A DNA stretch of 64,000 nucleotides from NCBI GenBank assembly GCA_945878995.1, contig CAMCUN010000003.1, positions 1 through 64,000 on the forward strand, read 5' to 3'. A model generated the notes under the pieces. The model ran no database searches, had not been told where the DNA came from, and saw nothing but the letters and a program-made list of their open reading frames with translations. Made by a program: the position numbers and the translations under genes. Shown here piece after piece: positions 19,195 to 27,533 of the stretch; within the stretch, counting starts at the first letter, position 1; the number at the start of each line of letters is the position of its first letter. The DNA is from Polaromonas sp. YR568. GTDB lineage: Bacteria; Pseudomonadota; Gammaproteobacteria; Burkholderiales; Burkholderiaceae_C.

Positions 19195-19311
19195 GGGGGC
19201 GGGCTCAGGGCCTGGACCTGAGGCCATCGTTCAAAGGGGTGAGGTGGCCACAAAAGACCGAAGACAAGATTTTAGGCGGCAGCCCTGGGGGCCACCGGAA
19301 GGCCCCCCACA

Positions 19312-19782
19312 CTAAGGTTTGGTGCGTGAAGAAAAAGAAGGGGATGGGGCGGCCTCGGCCACAAAGCCAATTCGCGACAAGCCCGCTTGCTGGGCCAGGC
19401 CTATCAATTCGACCACCCGGCCATAAGGCACGGCCTGGTCGGCATGCAGCTGCAATTCGGTGTCCGGCTGAGCGGCCGCAGCCTGGGCCAGGCGCTGGGC
19501 CAACTGGGCCGAATCCAGCGCTTGGCCCTGCAAAAAGGCCTGGCCGCTTTTGTCTATCTCCAGCCTGAGGCTGGCCGCAGGGGCGGCGGCAGGGGCGGCC
19601 GTGGCGCGGGGCAGCTCCAGCTTGAGCGCGCTGGTGAGCAAAGGGGCCGTGAGCATGAAGATGACCAACAACACCAGCATCACGTCCACCAAGGGCGTGA
19701 CGTTGATTTGGCTCATGGGCGCTTTCATGGGCCCCATGGCGGCGCTTGGGGGCCGGGGGCGCGAGAGGCGGCCAAAGCTCAT
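19312..19782 (-). CDS. ExbD/TolR family biopolymer transport protein
   Basis: A 156-residue inner-membrane protein with one transmembrane helix near residues 32-50. The essential aspartate lies in INVTPLVDVMLVLLVIF (Asp33), and a periplasmic domain follows. It works with the ExbB/TolQ-like protein encoded just upstream (overlap of 4 bp) to convert proton-motive force into work on a TonB- or TolA-like partner. No tonB, tolA, tolB or pal is adjacent, so whether it serves TonB or Tol is unresolved. Confidence 0.88.
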   Translation of the reverse strand: MSFGRLSRPRPPSAAMGPMKAPMSQINVTPLVDVMLVLLVIFMLTAPLLTSALKLELPRATAAPAAAPAASLRLEIDKSGQAFLQGQALDSAQLAQRLAQAAAAQPDTELQLHADQAVPYGRVVELIGLAQQAGLSRIGFVAEAAPSPSFSSRTKP

Positions 19783-20465
19783 GGCCGGCCCTGGGTGGCG
19801 CCCGCGTGCTGCAGCACCAGCTCGCGCAGGTCGTGGGCAAAGCCTTCGAGCTCGGCTTCAATGTGCTCAATGCGCCTGCCCAAGGCGTTGTAGGCCAGCA
19901 CGGCCGGAATGGCCACGGCCAAACCCGCTGCCGTGATGACCAAGGCCTCGCCCACCGGCCCGGAGATTTGCTCAATGCCGACTTGAGCCGCACCGCCCTG
20001 GTCACCCAGACCGACCAGGGCCAGGTAAATGGCCCAGACCGTGCCTAGCAAACCCACAAAAGGCGCGACCGCCCCCACACTGGCCAAGACCATTTGGCCG
20101 TGTTGCAAACGGCTCAACACGCTTTGCAAGGCCTCGCGAAGCAAGCGGGTGCAGCGTGCGGCCGCGTCGCCTTGGCCGCCCAGCGAGGCCGGCGGCTGAT
20201 GCTCGAAATGGTGATCGCCCAGGCGCGCAGCGCGCACCAGCGGCAGCAACAGGCGGGCGGAGTCAAAAACGCTCAAGCGTTGCTCGGCTTCGTCCAAGTC
20301 GGCCGCTTGCCAAAAGGCTGCCAAGCTGCGCGGCAGGCTGCGGCTGGCCCGCCACAGCAAGCTGGTTTTCCAAAGAATGAGGACCCAGGAGGCCACCGAC
20401 ATAATCAGCAGCGCGAGCGCCACCACACGGGTGATGCCATCGCCCTCGGTCAGCAGCGACATCAT
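19779..20465 (-). CDS. MotA/TolQ/ExbB proton channel family protein
   Basis: A 228-residue inner-membrane protein with three predicted helices: near residues 12-32, and two C-terminal helices around GAVAPFVGLLGTVWAIYLAL and GEALVITAAGLAVAIPAVLAYNAL. These match the MotA_ExbB domain. It overlaps exbD by 4 bp and follows dapB by 6 bp, so bamE-dapB-exbB-exbD are probably one transcript. The same partner uncertainty as for ExbD applies. Confidence 0.88.
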   Translation of the reverse strand: MMSLLTEGDGITRVVALALLIMSVASWVLILWKTSLLWRASRSLPRSLAAFWQAADLDEAEQRLSVFDSARLLLPLVRAARLGDHHFEHQPPASLGGQGDAAARCTRLLREALQSVLSRLQHGQMVLASVGAVAPFVGLLGTVWAIYLALVGLGDQGGAAQVGIEQISGPVGEALVITAAGLAVAIPAVLAYNALGRRIEHIEAELEGFAHDLRELVLQHAGATQGRP

Positions 20466-20471
20466 GGCGCT

Positions 20472-21305
20472 TTAACGGAGTTCGAGCACGTCGAACATGT
20501 CGTACAAACCAGCGGCTCGGCCGGCCAGGAAGCGGGCCGCACGCAAGCTGCCTTGGGCGTAGGTGGCGCGGCTGGACGACTTATGGGTGACCTCAATGCG
20601 CTCACCCGTGCCGGCAAACAGCACCGTGTGGTCGCCCACGATGTCGCCGCCGCGTATGGTGGAAAAGCCAATGGTCGAGGGGTCGCGCTCACCGGTGTGG
20701 CCAAAGCGCTCATACACCGCACACTCATTCAAATCGCGCCCTGTGGCGCTGGCAATCACCTCGCCCATTTTGAGGGCGGTGCCCGAGGGCGCGTCCACCT
20801 TGTGGCGGTGGTGGGCCTCAATGATCTCAATGTCGTAGCCGGTGGCCAGGGCCTTGGCGGCCATCTCGAGCAGTTTGAGCGTGACGTTCACGCCCACGCT
20901 CATGTTGGGCGCCATCACAATGGCGATGTCTTGGCCCGCCAAGGCGATTTCTTCTTTTTGCGCCTCGCTAAAGCCCGTGGTGCCGATCACCAGTTTGACG
21001 CCCAGCTCGCGACAAACGGCCAAGTGGGCCAGGGTGCCTTCGGGTCGGGTGAAGTCGATCAGCACATCGGCACCCGCCAGGCCCTGCCGCAGATCGGCGG
21101 TAATCAGGGCGCCGGACTGCTGGCCCAGCAGGGCTGCCGCGTCCTGGCCCAGCTGCGGGCTGGCGGGAATGTCGAGGGCGCCACTCAAGCACAAATCGGC
21201 CGAGGTCAGCACGGCCTGCACCAGCATTTGACCCATGCGGCCGCTGGCGCCAGCCACCGCAATCTTCAGGCGTGGCTCAGTCACGGGGTTGTTGGCAGCG
21301 CTCAC
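20472..21305 (-). CDS. dapB: 4-hydroxy-tetrahydrodipicolinate reductase
   Basis: A 277-residue enzyme of lysine/diaminopimelate synthesis. The NAD(P)H-binding loop [13 protein letters not shown] lies near residues 16-28. The catalytic region [20 protein letters not shown] contains the conserved histidine pair, lysine and DAPSGTA. The 4-bp overlap with bamE upstream suggests translational coupling. Confidence 0.95.
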   Translation of the reverse strand: MSAANNPVTEPRLKIAVAGASGRMGQMLVQAVLTSADLCLSGALDIPASPQLGQDAAALLGQQSGALITADLRQGLAGADVLIDFTRPEGTLAHLAVCRELGVKLVIGTTGFSEAQKEEIALAGQDIAIVMAPNMSVGVNVTLKLLEMAAKALATGYDIEIIEAHHRHKVDAPSGTALKMGEVIASATGRDLNECAVYERFGHTGERDPSTIGFSTIRGGDIVGDHTVLFAGTGERIEVTHKSSSRATYAQGSLRAARFLAGRAAGLYDMFDVLELR

Positions 21306-21862
21306 GGGCGGCGTCCTTCAAGGGGAGGGTAAGTGGTGGTTGCAGCGGGCGCCGAAGCTGCCGCAGGTGCCGCCGCCTCGGTCGTCCTGGGCGGCGCCTT
21401 GGCTTCGGCGGCCTTCAGTTGCTCGGCGGTGGCTTCCAAGGGCGGCACTTTGCCCAACTCGCGGCGCACATCAAGCTGGGCGATGAATTCGGACTCGCTG
21501 GGCATGCGGTCGCCTTCAAAACGGGCCAGCTCATCGCCTTTGAAAAACACCGCATAGCGGTAAATGCGCGACTCGCCAACGCGGCGCTGCATGCTGAACA
21601 CATAGTCCCAGCGGTCGGCGTGGAACAAGCTGGACACCAAGGGCGTGCCCAGGAGGTTGCGAACCTGCAGGCGCGACAAGCCTGGGCTGAGCAAAGCCAC
21701 CTGCTCACTGGAGATGAAGTTGCCCTGCACCACATCCGGCCGGTACGGCGTGAGCCAGGAGGCAGGCTGCGACAGCGTTTTGCTGGAGCCGCAGGCGCCC
21801 AGCAAGACCGACAGGCCCACAGCAAAAACAGTGACGAGCACAAGACGAGAGCGTGCGAACAT
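21302..21862 (-). CDS. bamE: Outer membrane protein assembly factor BamE
   Basis: A 186-residue lipoprotein of the BAM complex. The signal peptide ends in a lipobox LLGAC (Cys near residue 24). The SmpA/OmlA fold is recognisable from [19 protein letters not shown] and [20 protein letters not shown]. An Ala/Pro-rich tail of about 40 residues follows the domain and is longer than in E. coli BamE (113 residues). It is divergent from fur across 142 bp, an arrangement conserved in betaproteobacteria. Confidence 0.9.
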   Translation of the reverse strand: MFARSRLVLVTVFAVGLSVLLGACGSSKTLSQPASWLTPYRPDVVQGNFISSEQVALLSPGLSRLQVRNLLGTPLVSSLFHADRWDYVFSMQRRVGESRIYRYAVFFKGDELARFEGDRMPSESEFIAQLDVRRELGKVPPLEATAEQLKAAEAKAPPRTTEAAAPAAASAPAATTTYPPLEGRRP

Positions 21863-22004
21863 GGTCAGGGGCCAAGACGATATGATGGTTTAATTGTAAG
21901 GGCCGCGACCTGTCTGCACGCCCTTGCACTGGCCCGAGGCTCAACGCCGGCCATGCGCTAAGTAGCTCCCCCTGCCCGGCACGTACACGACGTTCAATAC
22001 CACC

Positions 22005-22472
22005 ATGAGCAACATCGACGAGCTGAAAAGCACAGGCCTGAAGGCCACCTTGCCCCGCCTGAAGATTCTTGAGATTTTCCAAAAAGGCAAGCAGCGCCAC
22101 ATGACGGCCGAGGACGTGTTTCGCGTGCTGCTGGAAGACCGCTCTGACATTGGCCTGGCCACGGTGTACCGCGTGCTCATGCAGTTTGAGCAAGCGGGCC
22201 TGCTGATTCGCAGCAACTTTGAGTCGGGCAAGGCGGTCTACGAAATCAACGAAGGCCAGCACCATGACCACCTGGTGTGCCTGGACTGCGGCCGGGTGGA
22301 AGAGTTTTACGACGCCGAGATTGAACAGCGCCAGCACCAAGTCGCCAAGTCCAAAGGTTTTGAAATCGCCGACCACGCCCTGTCAATTTACGCCCACTGC
22401 AGCCGGACGGCTTGTCCGCACCGCTCAGAAGACAGCCGCCATACGAGGCTGACAGGCCACGCCCGCCCCTGA
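22005..22472 (+). CDS. fur: Ferric uptake regulator Fur
   Basis: A 155-residue metal-responsive repressor. The winged-helix N-terminus contains MTAEDVFRVL and DIGLATVYRVL. The metal-site histidines appear in GQHHDHLVCLDCG, which also supplies a CxxC pair. The protein ends in an unusual extension after CPHR, so it is slightly longer than most Fur proteins (about 140-150). I found no convincing Fur box in the 142-bp spacer to bamE. Confidence 0.93.
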   Translation: MSNIDELKSTGLKATLPRLKILEIFQKGKQRHMTAEDVFRVLLEDRSDIGLATVYRVLMQFEQAGLLIRSNFESGKAVYEINEGQHHDHLVCLDCGRVEEFYDAEIEQRQHQVAKSKGFEIADHALSIYAHCSRTACPHRSEDSRHTRLTGHARP

Positions 22473-22502
22473 CCGCAGCACGCAGCAGTGCACTCAGTCG
22501 CC

Positions 22503-23444
22503 TTACTGCATGGCCCGGCGGTGGCGCTCTACAAAGTCTTCATAGGTGTTGATGCCGCGCAGCTGCAAAATGGCATTGCGCACGGCAGCTTCCACCAACA
22601 CCGCAATGTTGCGGCCCGCTTCCACCTGGATGATGACTTTGCGCACCGGAATGCCCAAAATGTCTTGCATCAACGGCTCGTAGGGAATGCGCTCGTAATC
22701 GCGCTCCAGGGTTTCGCGCCGCACCAGGTGGACGATCAGCTTGAGGCGCATTTTCCGACGCACGGCCGTCTCGCCAAAAATGGCCTTGATGTCCAACAGG
22801 CCAATGCCGCGCACCTCCAAGAGGTTTTGCAGCAAATCCGGGCAGCGGCCCTCAATGGTGGTTTGGTTGATGCGGTACAGATCCACCGCATCGTCGGCCA
22901 CCAGGCCGTGGCCGCGAGAGATGAGTTCCAGCCCCAGCTCGCTTTTGCCCAAGCCGGACTCGCCTGTGATCATCACGCCCATGCCCAAAATGTCCATGAA
23001 CACGCCGTGCATGGAGGTGCGGTCGGCAAAGTGCTTGGACAGGTAAGCCCGCAACACATCGATCACAAAGGCGGCCGAATCGGGCGTGGCAAACATGGGC
23101 AGGTTGCCGCGCTCGCACATGGACACCAGCATGTCGGGCACCACCTGACCGTCGGCCACCACCAGCGCCGGAGGCTCCAAGGTGATGATGCGGTTGATGC
23201 GCCGGCTGCAATCTTCCACGCTGCCCGTGGACAGGTAGGCGACCTCGCGCTCGCCCAATATTTGCACTCGGTAAGGGTGAATGTAGTTGAGGTAGCCGAC
23301 CAAGTCGGCGCCTGAGCGGGCCGCGCGCACAGCCACCTCGTCAAATCGCCGCTCAGACGCACCCAGGCCCGCGACCCACTGCCACTTCAAGGCAAGCCTG
23401 TGGTCCTCAAACAGGACATCTGCGCTGACCACCGTGGGTTTCAT
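22503..23444 (-). CDS. hprK: HPr kinase/phosphorylase
   Basis: A 313-residue bifunctional enzyme that phosphorylates and dephosphorylates Ser in HPr. The Walker A motif GESGLGKS lies at residues 161-168, followed by the HprK signature region [19 protein letters not shown]. In proteobacteria lacking sugar PTS, it belongs to the nitrogen-related PTS along with ptsN next to it. It follows ptsN by 25 bp on the same strand. Confidence 0.94.
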   Translation of the reverse strand: MKPTVVSADVLFEDHRLALKWQWVAGLGASERRFDEVAVRAARSGADLVGYLNYIHPYRVQILGEREVAYLSTGSVEDCSRRINRIITLEPPALVVADGQVVPDMLVSMCERGNLPMFATPDSAAFVIDVLRAYLSKHFADRTSMHGVFMDILGMGVMITGESGLGKSELGLELISRGHGLVADDAVDLYRINQTTIEGRCPDLLQNLLEVRGIGLLDIKAIFGETAVRRKMRLKLIVHLVRRETLERDYERIPYEPLMQDILGIPVRKVIIQVEAGRNIAVLVEAAVRNAILQLRGINTYEDFVERHRRAMQ

Positions 23445-23469
23445 GCGAAATGGCGCTGGCTCAGCAGGC

Positions 23470-23940
23470 TCACGAGCTCACGTGGGTGGACTGCCATGAG
23501 GCGATCAACTGGTGCAGCGCGCCCGCATCCACACTGGCCCTGATCTGCTCGCGAAGTGCCGCATCGCTCAAGAGCTCGGCAATTTCGGAGAGGATTTCAA
23601 GGTGCTTTTGGGTGGCCGCTTCGGGCACCAGCAAAAAAATGAGCAAATTCACGGCCTGCTCGTCCGGGGCGTCAAAGCCAATGGGTGAGCTGAGCTGAAA
23701 CACAGCGGCCATGGGCGCCTTCAGGCCCTTGATGCGGCCGTGCGGAATGGCCACACCGTGACCCAGCCCTGTGGAGCCCAGTCGCTCACGGGCAAAAAGG
23801 CTGTCGGTGATCAGTGCGCGGTTGAGGCCATGCGCGTTTTCAAACAACAAACCCGCCTCTTCAAAAGCGCGCTTTTTGCTGGTGGCGTCCACGCTGACCA
23901 AGACTTGGGCAGGGGGCAAAATCTGAGAAAGACGGTTCAT
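23470..23940 (-). CDS. ptsN: PTS IIA-like nitrogen regulatory protein PtsN
   Basis: A 156-residue EIIA-Ntr protein. The phosphoacceptor histidine lies in [13 protein letters not shown] (His67). The start is the ATG at 23940 ([10 protein letters not shown]). An upstream in-frame GTG at 23967 would add nine residues with no known counterpart. PtsN in related bacteria links phosphorylation state to K+ uptake and nitrogen metabolism. It is flanked by hprK and hpf in the conserved order. Confidence 0.93.
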   Translation of the reverse strand: MNRLSQILPPAQVLVSVDATSKKRAFEEAGLLFENAHGLNRALITDSLFARERLGSTGLGHGVAIPHGRIKGLKAPMAAVFQLSSPIGFDAPDEQAVNLLIFLLVPEAATQKHLEILSEIAELLSDAALREQIRASVDAGALHQLIASWQSTHVSS

Positions 23941-24078
23941 GACGGTCGAGTGGGGCGGATTATGCACGGCGCCAGACCACGCTCAGGCCGAGTAAGCACA
24001 AAAAAGCCGCACGCAAGTGGCCGTGTCAGCGTGGCGCGCTAGGCGCTGCGTCAATGCCCTGACCAGATGTCAAGCCTG

Positions 24079-24103
24079 GCCAGCCCAGCGGGTCTGGGCT
24101 GGC
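24079..24103 (-). other. Hairpin between hpf and ptsN
   Basis: A perfect 10-bp stem (24079-24088 with 24094-24103) around a 5-base loop lies 18 bp downstream of the hpf stop. No T-run follows on the minus strand, so it is more likely an mRNA-stabilising or processing hairpin than a terminator. It could help set different levels of hpf and ptsN-hprK. Confidence 0.45.
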
Positions 24104-24120
24104 GCCAAGGGGGGCTGGGC

Positions 24121-24471
24121 TCAGCTGTCCAGGGCGGTGCTGCCTGTGTGCCTGCGGTGGGTTTCGTGATGATGGTCCTGCGTGCGCGTTTTATAGCGGC
24201 TCACCTGCCGGTCCAGTTTGTCGGCCAATTCGTCAACGGCAGCATACAGGTCGGCGTGTGAACTTTCAGCAAACAGATCGCGGCCTTTGACGTGGATATT
24301 GCATTCAGCTCGCTGTCTGAGCTCTTTTTCCTTCATGTTGTCAATGGTCAGCAGGACCTTGACATCGACCACTTGGTCGAAATGACGGGTGATTCGATCG
24401 AGCTTGCTGGTCACGTAGCCGCGCAAGGCGGGTGTGACTTCCAGGTGATGGCCGCTGATCGTCAGGTTCAT
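24121..24471 (-). CDS. hpf: Ribosome hibernation-promoting factor (HPF/YfiA family)
   Basis: A 116-residue protein that binds and silences idle ribosomes. The start at 24471 has a strong AAGGAG site and gives the usual opening [20 protein letters not shown]. The [24 protein letters not shown] region is conserved. The frame is open for 39 codons upstream, but without family similarity. In most proteobacteria rpoN lies immediately upstream; here it does not. Confidence 0.93.
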   Translation of the reverse strand: MNLTISGHHLEVTPALRGYVTSKLDRITRHFDQVVDVKVLLTIDNMKEKELRQRAECNIHVKGRDLFAESSHADLYAAVDELADKLDRQVSRYKTRTQDHHHETHRRHTGSTALDS

Positions 24472-24723
24472 AGGGAGCTCCTTGTCAGGACGAGAACGAA
24501 AATGGCTGTCAACGGGGCCAACCGTGACAACCGCCGGAACACGCTTAAACCCATGATGCGCCACTCTGCAAGCCTTGGCAAGCAGCACCCCTTTAAGAGC
24601 CGGGGTTGCGCTGGGTCTGAGCCCGGTTTGGAAGCCTGCCTTGTTCTTTCTGGCCGCTTGGCAAGGCCTGGGACCCCCATGGGCAATGCCATAATCACAA
24701 TCGTTTTAATGACGGAGAAATCC

Positions 24724-24747
24724 ATGGAAAGCAGCCCGAGTCGCTAG
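24724..24747 (+). CDS. Possible leader peptide (7 residues) upstream of corA
   Basis: ATG GAA AGC AGC CCG AGT CGC TAG encodes MESSPSR. A GGAG at 24714-24717 lies six bases before the ATG, a better ribosome site than many real genes here have. The stop codon sits inside one of two mutually exclusive hairpins described next. The reading frame is too short to judge by codon use; a chance ORF cannot be excluded. Confidence 0.35.
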   Translation: MESSPSR

Positions 24748-24799
24748 CTTTCAACGCCGGCACAGGCTGCGGGGGTTGGAAGCGACAACCCACCCCCGC
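24740..24799 (+). promoter_or_regulatory. Candidate attenuator hairpins in the corA leader
   Basis: Stem A pairs CTTTCAAC (24748-24755) with GTTGGAAG (24775-24782), extended by GTCG (24740-24743) with CGAC (24783-24786) across a bulge. Stem B pairs GCGGGGG (24769-24775) with CCCCCGC (24793-24799), plus TTG with CAA inside. Both use bases 24775-24778, so they cannot coexist. The rest of 24472-24863 shows no other gene. Control of corA by a leader is known in Salmonella; whether this structure works similarly is inference. Confidence 0.4.
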
Positions 24800-24863
24800 C
24801 CAAGGGCTGCCAGGCACAGGCCGCTCTTGATCACCCCCATTGGACCCAGGGAGCCCAGCCGCC

Positions 24864-25850
24864 ATGCTCAATGTTTTCACGCTCGTCAACGGACGGCTTT
24901 TCCAGGAAGAAATTGAATCCCTGGAAGAGCTCTCCAAATTCCAGCCCATCTGGGTGGACCTCGAATCGCCCACGCTGGAAGAAAAGCGCTGGGTAAAACA
25001 ATACTTTGGCCTGTTGATTCCTGATGATGCGATGGACGAGGACATCGAAGAGTCGGCCCGTTTTTACGAAGAAGACAACGGCGAATTGCACATTCGCTCG
25101 GACTTTTTGATCGCCGACGCCGACGAGCCCCACACGGTGCGGGTGGCCTTCATCTTGAACATGCTCAACGAGGACCTCAAGAGCAAAGGGGTGTTGTTTT
25201 CCATCCACGACGAGGACGTGCCCGTCTTTCGCTTGGTGCGCATGCGCGCCAGGCGCGCAGTGGGGCTGATTGACGATGCCAAGGACGTCTTGCTCAAGCT
25301 GTTTGATGCCGATGCCGAGTACTCGGCCGACACCATCGAGGGCATTTATGTGGACCTCGAAAAAGTCAGCACCAAGGTGCTGTCGGCCGATGTGACCGAC
25401 GCCAAAGCCGGTGAGGTGCTGGCGGCCATTGCGCGCCATGAAGATTTGTCAGGCCGGATCCGGCGCAACATGATGGACACCCGCCGGGCCTTGTCTTTCA
25501 TGATGCGCAGCAAAATGCTGCATGCCGATCAGTTCGAGGACGCCAGGCAAATTATGCGAGACATCGACTCGCTGGACTCGCACACGGCGTTTTTGTTTGA
25601 AAAGATCAACTTTTTGATGGACGCCACCGTGGGTTTCATCAACATCAACCAAAACAAGATCATCAAGATCTTCTCGGTGGCCAGCGTGGCCCTGCTGCCG
25701 CCCACCTTGATTGCCAGCTTGTACGGAATGAATTTTCAGTACATGCCGGAGCTCGCGCAAACCTGGGGCTACCCCTATGCCCTGACGCTGATGGCGGCCA
25801 GCGCAGTGTTGCCCATGTGGTATTTCCGCCGGCGCGGCTGGCTGAAATAG
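24864..25850 (+). CDS. corA: CorA-family magnesium/cobalt transporter
   Basis: A 328-residue inner-membrane channel. The start at 24864 has AGGGAG ten bases upstream and gives MLNVFTLVNGRLFQEE. A long Glu/Asp-rich cytoplasmic domain and a coiled helix precede two C-terminal transmembrane helices. The signature YGMNF lies between them and the protein ends in a basic FRRRGWLK. The length (328) is close to E. coli CorA (316). Confidence 0.92.
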   Translation: MLNVFTLVNGRLFQEEIESLEELSKFQPIWVDLESPTLEEKRWVKQYFGLLIPDDAMDEDIEESARFYEEDNGELHIRSDFLIADADEPHTVRVAFILNMLNEDLKSKGVLFSIHDEDVPVFRLVRMRARRAVGLIDDAKDVLLKLFDADAEYSADTIEGIYVDLEKVSTKVLSADVTDAKAGEVLAAIARHEDLSGRIRRNMMDTRRALSFMMRSKMLHADQFEDARQIMRDIDSLDSHTAFLFEKINFLMDATVGFININQNKIIKIFSVASVALLPPTLIASLYGMNFQYMPELAQTWGYPYALTLMAASAVLPMWYFRRRGWLK

Positions 25851-25895
25851 CCCGCCAGCTGGCGTCACCCTGGCTTTGAGAAATCGAAAAAAACC

Positions 25896-26338
25896 TTACT
25901 CAGACAAGCACAGCCCCGAGCCCGCCAAACCCAGCCACATGCCAAACAAGCCGTTTGGCTTGGGGTTTGCAGCGCCCGTCGCCCATGGCGCGGCAGACTG
26001 CTTGGGGCGGCGCGCATCAATCACCTGGGCCGGGCCATGCACACGGATCAAGTCCTCGGTTTGCAGGGCCAAATTGTTTTTGGCCACGCAAGCCAGCACC
26101 TCATGGCCATCGCCTTCAATCTGGGGAAGCAGCTGGGCAAACAGTTTGTCTGTCCACTTGCCTCGCCAGCTTTCCCGGGCGCGGTGGGTCACCCATTTCT
26201 CACATGCTGGGTCACGCGCGGCGTGCATGCCCCCACGATCCATTGCCTGGGCACAGATGCGTCCGGCGTGTTTCTCAGGGCTTCAAGCACACCCAAGGCA
26301 TGGGCGGCGTCATCCACATACGCAATCAGCCGGCTCAT
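25896..26338 (-). pseudogene. Conserved hypothetical protein, disrupted by a frameshift
   Basis: From an ATG at 26338 with a good AAAGGTG ribosome site, the minus strand reads MSRLIAYVDDAAHALGVLEA and continues to THVRNG-like sequence before a stop. At about 26198-26201 a one-base loss moves the continuing sequence (KWVTHRARESWRGKWTDKLF, later VIDARRPK) into the next frame, which stays open to 25896. Joined across the shift the two halves give one plausible small alpha/beta protein of about 147 residues. I do not recognise the family. A sequencing error is the alternative explanation. Confidence 0.6.
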
Positions 26339-26375
26339 CGAACACCTTTAAAAACAAAGGGAAAACCACCTCACA

Positions 26376-26409
26376 GACAGTGCTTGCGCAAGCACTCACA
26401 GGCACTGTC
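26376..26409. repeat. Nested inverted repeats, possible terC terminator
   Basis: An 18-bp perfect palindrome at 26379-26396 (AGTGCTTGCG and its complement) overlaps a wider repeat, GACAGTGC at 26376-26383 with GCACTGTC at 26402-26409. The two structures are alternatives. They lie 16 bp past the terC stop codon; on the minus strand the downstream bases include TTTT only after about 12 bp, so any terminator would be weak. Confidence 0.5.
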
Positions 26410-26424
26410 CGGGTCCAAGGCGCT

Positions 26425-27150
26425 TCAGTGGGCCTGCGTGTCCTGCTCGGCAGTGGCCGAACGGCGGGTGGCCAGCCAGCCGCCACCGAGCACAACCGCC
26501 ACGGCCACCACGTAGGTGGCCCACTGGGCCGCCACTTTCATGGTCTGGCCTTCAGCCCAGGCGTTTTTGCCGCCGTAAAAGTCCACCAAGAGAGGCTCGC
26601 TGACAATCATTTTGGCGGCGGTGAAGGCCAGCACGGCTGCACCCAGCTGGATGATGATGGGGAAACGCTCCACCAGCTTGAGCACCACGGAGCTGCCAAA
26701 CACCACAATCGGCACGCTGATCAGCAGGCCAATGACCACCAGGTCAAAAGCGCCATGGGCAGCACCGGCCACACCCAGCACGTTGTCCACACCCATCAGG
26801 GCGTCGGCAATCACAATGGTTTTCATAGCACCCCAAAAGGTGGTGACCACAGGCCCGTCATGCTCCTCACCGCCTTGGTCGGCCAGGAGTTTGTAGGCAA
26901 TCCAGACCAAGCCCAGCCCCCCCACCAGCATCAAGCCTGGGACTTTGAGCAGCCACACCACACCCACGGTCATGATGGTGCGCACCACGATGGCGCCCAC
27001 CGTGCCCCAGATGATGGCTTTCTTTTGCAGGTCAGGCGGCAGATTGCGGGCAGCCAGGGCAATGACGATGGCGTTGTCGCCGGCCAGCACCAGGTCGATC
27101 AAAATAATGGCCAGCAGGGCCGAAAACCAGGCAGATGAAAAAACTTCCAT
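26425..27150 (-). CDS. TerC family membrane protein (YjbE-type), probable manganese exporter
   Basis: A 241-residue integral membrane protein with about seven helices. Conserved acidic membrane motifs are LAGDNAIVIALAARN near the start and ADALMGVDNVLGVAGA in the middle. TerC proteins export Mn2+ or metallate secreted enzymes. The leader contains a yybP-ykoY (manganese) riboswitch, which directly supports a manganese role here. A GGAG site lies just before the ATG at 27150. Confidence 0.88.
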   Translation of the reverse strand: MEVFSSAWFSALLAIILIDLVLAGDNAIVIALAARNLPPDLQKKAIIWGTVGAIVVRTIMTVGVVWLLKVPGLMLVGGLGLVWIAYKLLADQGGEEHDGPVVTTFWGAMKTIVIADALMGVDNVLGVAGAAHGAFDLVVIGLLISVPIVVFGSSVVLKLVERFPIIIQLGAAVLAFTAAKMIVSEPLLVDFYGGKNAWAEGQTMKVAAQWATYVVAVAVVLGGGWLATRRSATAEQDTQAH

Positions 27151-27244
27151 GATCGTTCTCCGATTCGATGTGTTGTGGATCCGCAGCGCTAAAAAGCGCC
27201 CTCAGGCCTGCACAAGCGAGATCGGAGCGTCAGAAAAGAGCGCG

Positions 27245-27277
27245 CTTCGACCAAACCTGTGCAGGTTTTAATCGAAG
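27245..27277 (-). terminator. Expression-platform hairpin of the manganese riboswitch
   Basis: On the minus strand CTTCGA (plus 27272-27277) pairs with TCGAAG (plus 27245-27250), enclosing a second stem AAACCTG/CAGGTTT (plus 27253-27259 and 27262-27268). The following RNA is CGCGCUCUUUUCU, an imperfect U tract. The upstream arm overlaps the 3' strand of the aptamer base stem, so the two are mutually exclusive. Confidence 0.6.
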
Positions 27278-27420
27278 GTCTGGCTCGACCGCCTGACAGA
27301 GGACAGGCGGCCCAACAAGCCGGAAGCGAAAGCTCCGTAATGACGACTTGCTGATCGGTCTGGCTGCCGTGCGCGAAAAGCGCAGCGCTGGCTCAGACGT
27401 GGGAGTTACTCCCCTTCAAA
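27271..27420 (-). ncRNA. yybP-ykoY manganese riboswitch upstream of terC
   Basis: The minus-strand leader begins GAAGGGGAGTAACTCC (from plus 27417 downward). It contains the internal GTCGTCATTACGG element and ends with GAGCCAGACCTTCG (to about plus 27273). These are the conserved blocks of the yybP-ykoY motif, an Mn2+-binding aptamer. It lies about 120 bp before the terC-family gene, a standard target. The boundary is approximate. Confidence 0.85.
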
Positions 27421-27533
27421 GATGACTATTTGACAACAAAACCAGGCCATGTGCAAACCGAACAAGCTTGTCCCATCGGCCAGCCCCATAATCTGCCTCC
27501 CGCCAACCTGCGCTCACCCTCCCCTTGGACACC

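Noticed and set aside
21863-22004. Fur autoregulation box
   Set aside because: AT-rich ATATGATGGTTTAATTGTAA is present but lacks a convincing 19-bp Fur palindrome.
26376-26409. Strong rho-independent terminator for terC
   Set aside because: The T-run is displaced from the stem and interrupted; kept only as an inverted repeat.
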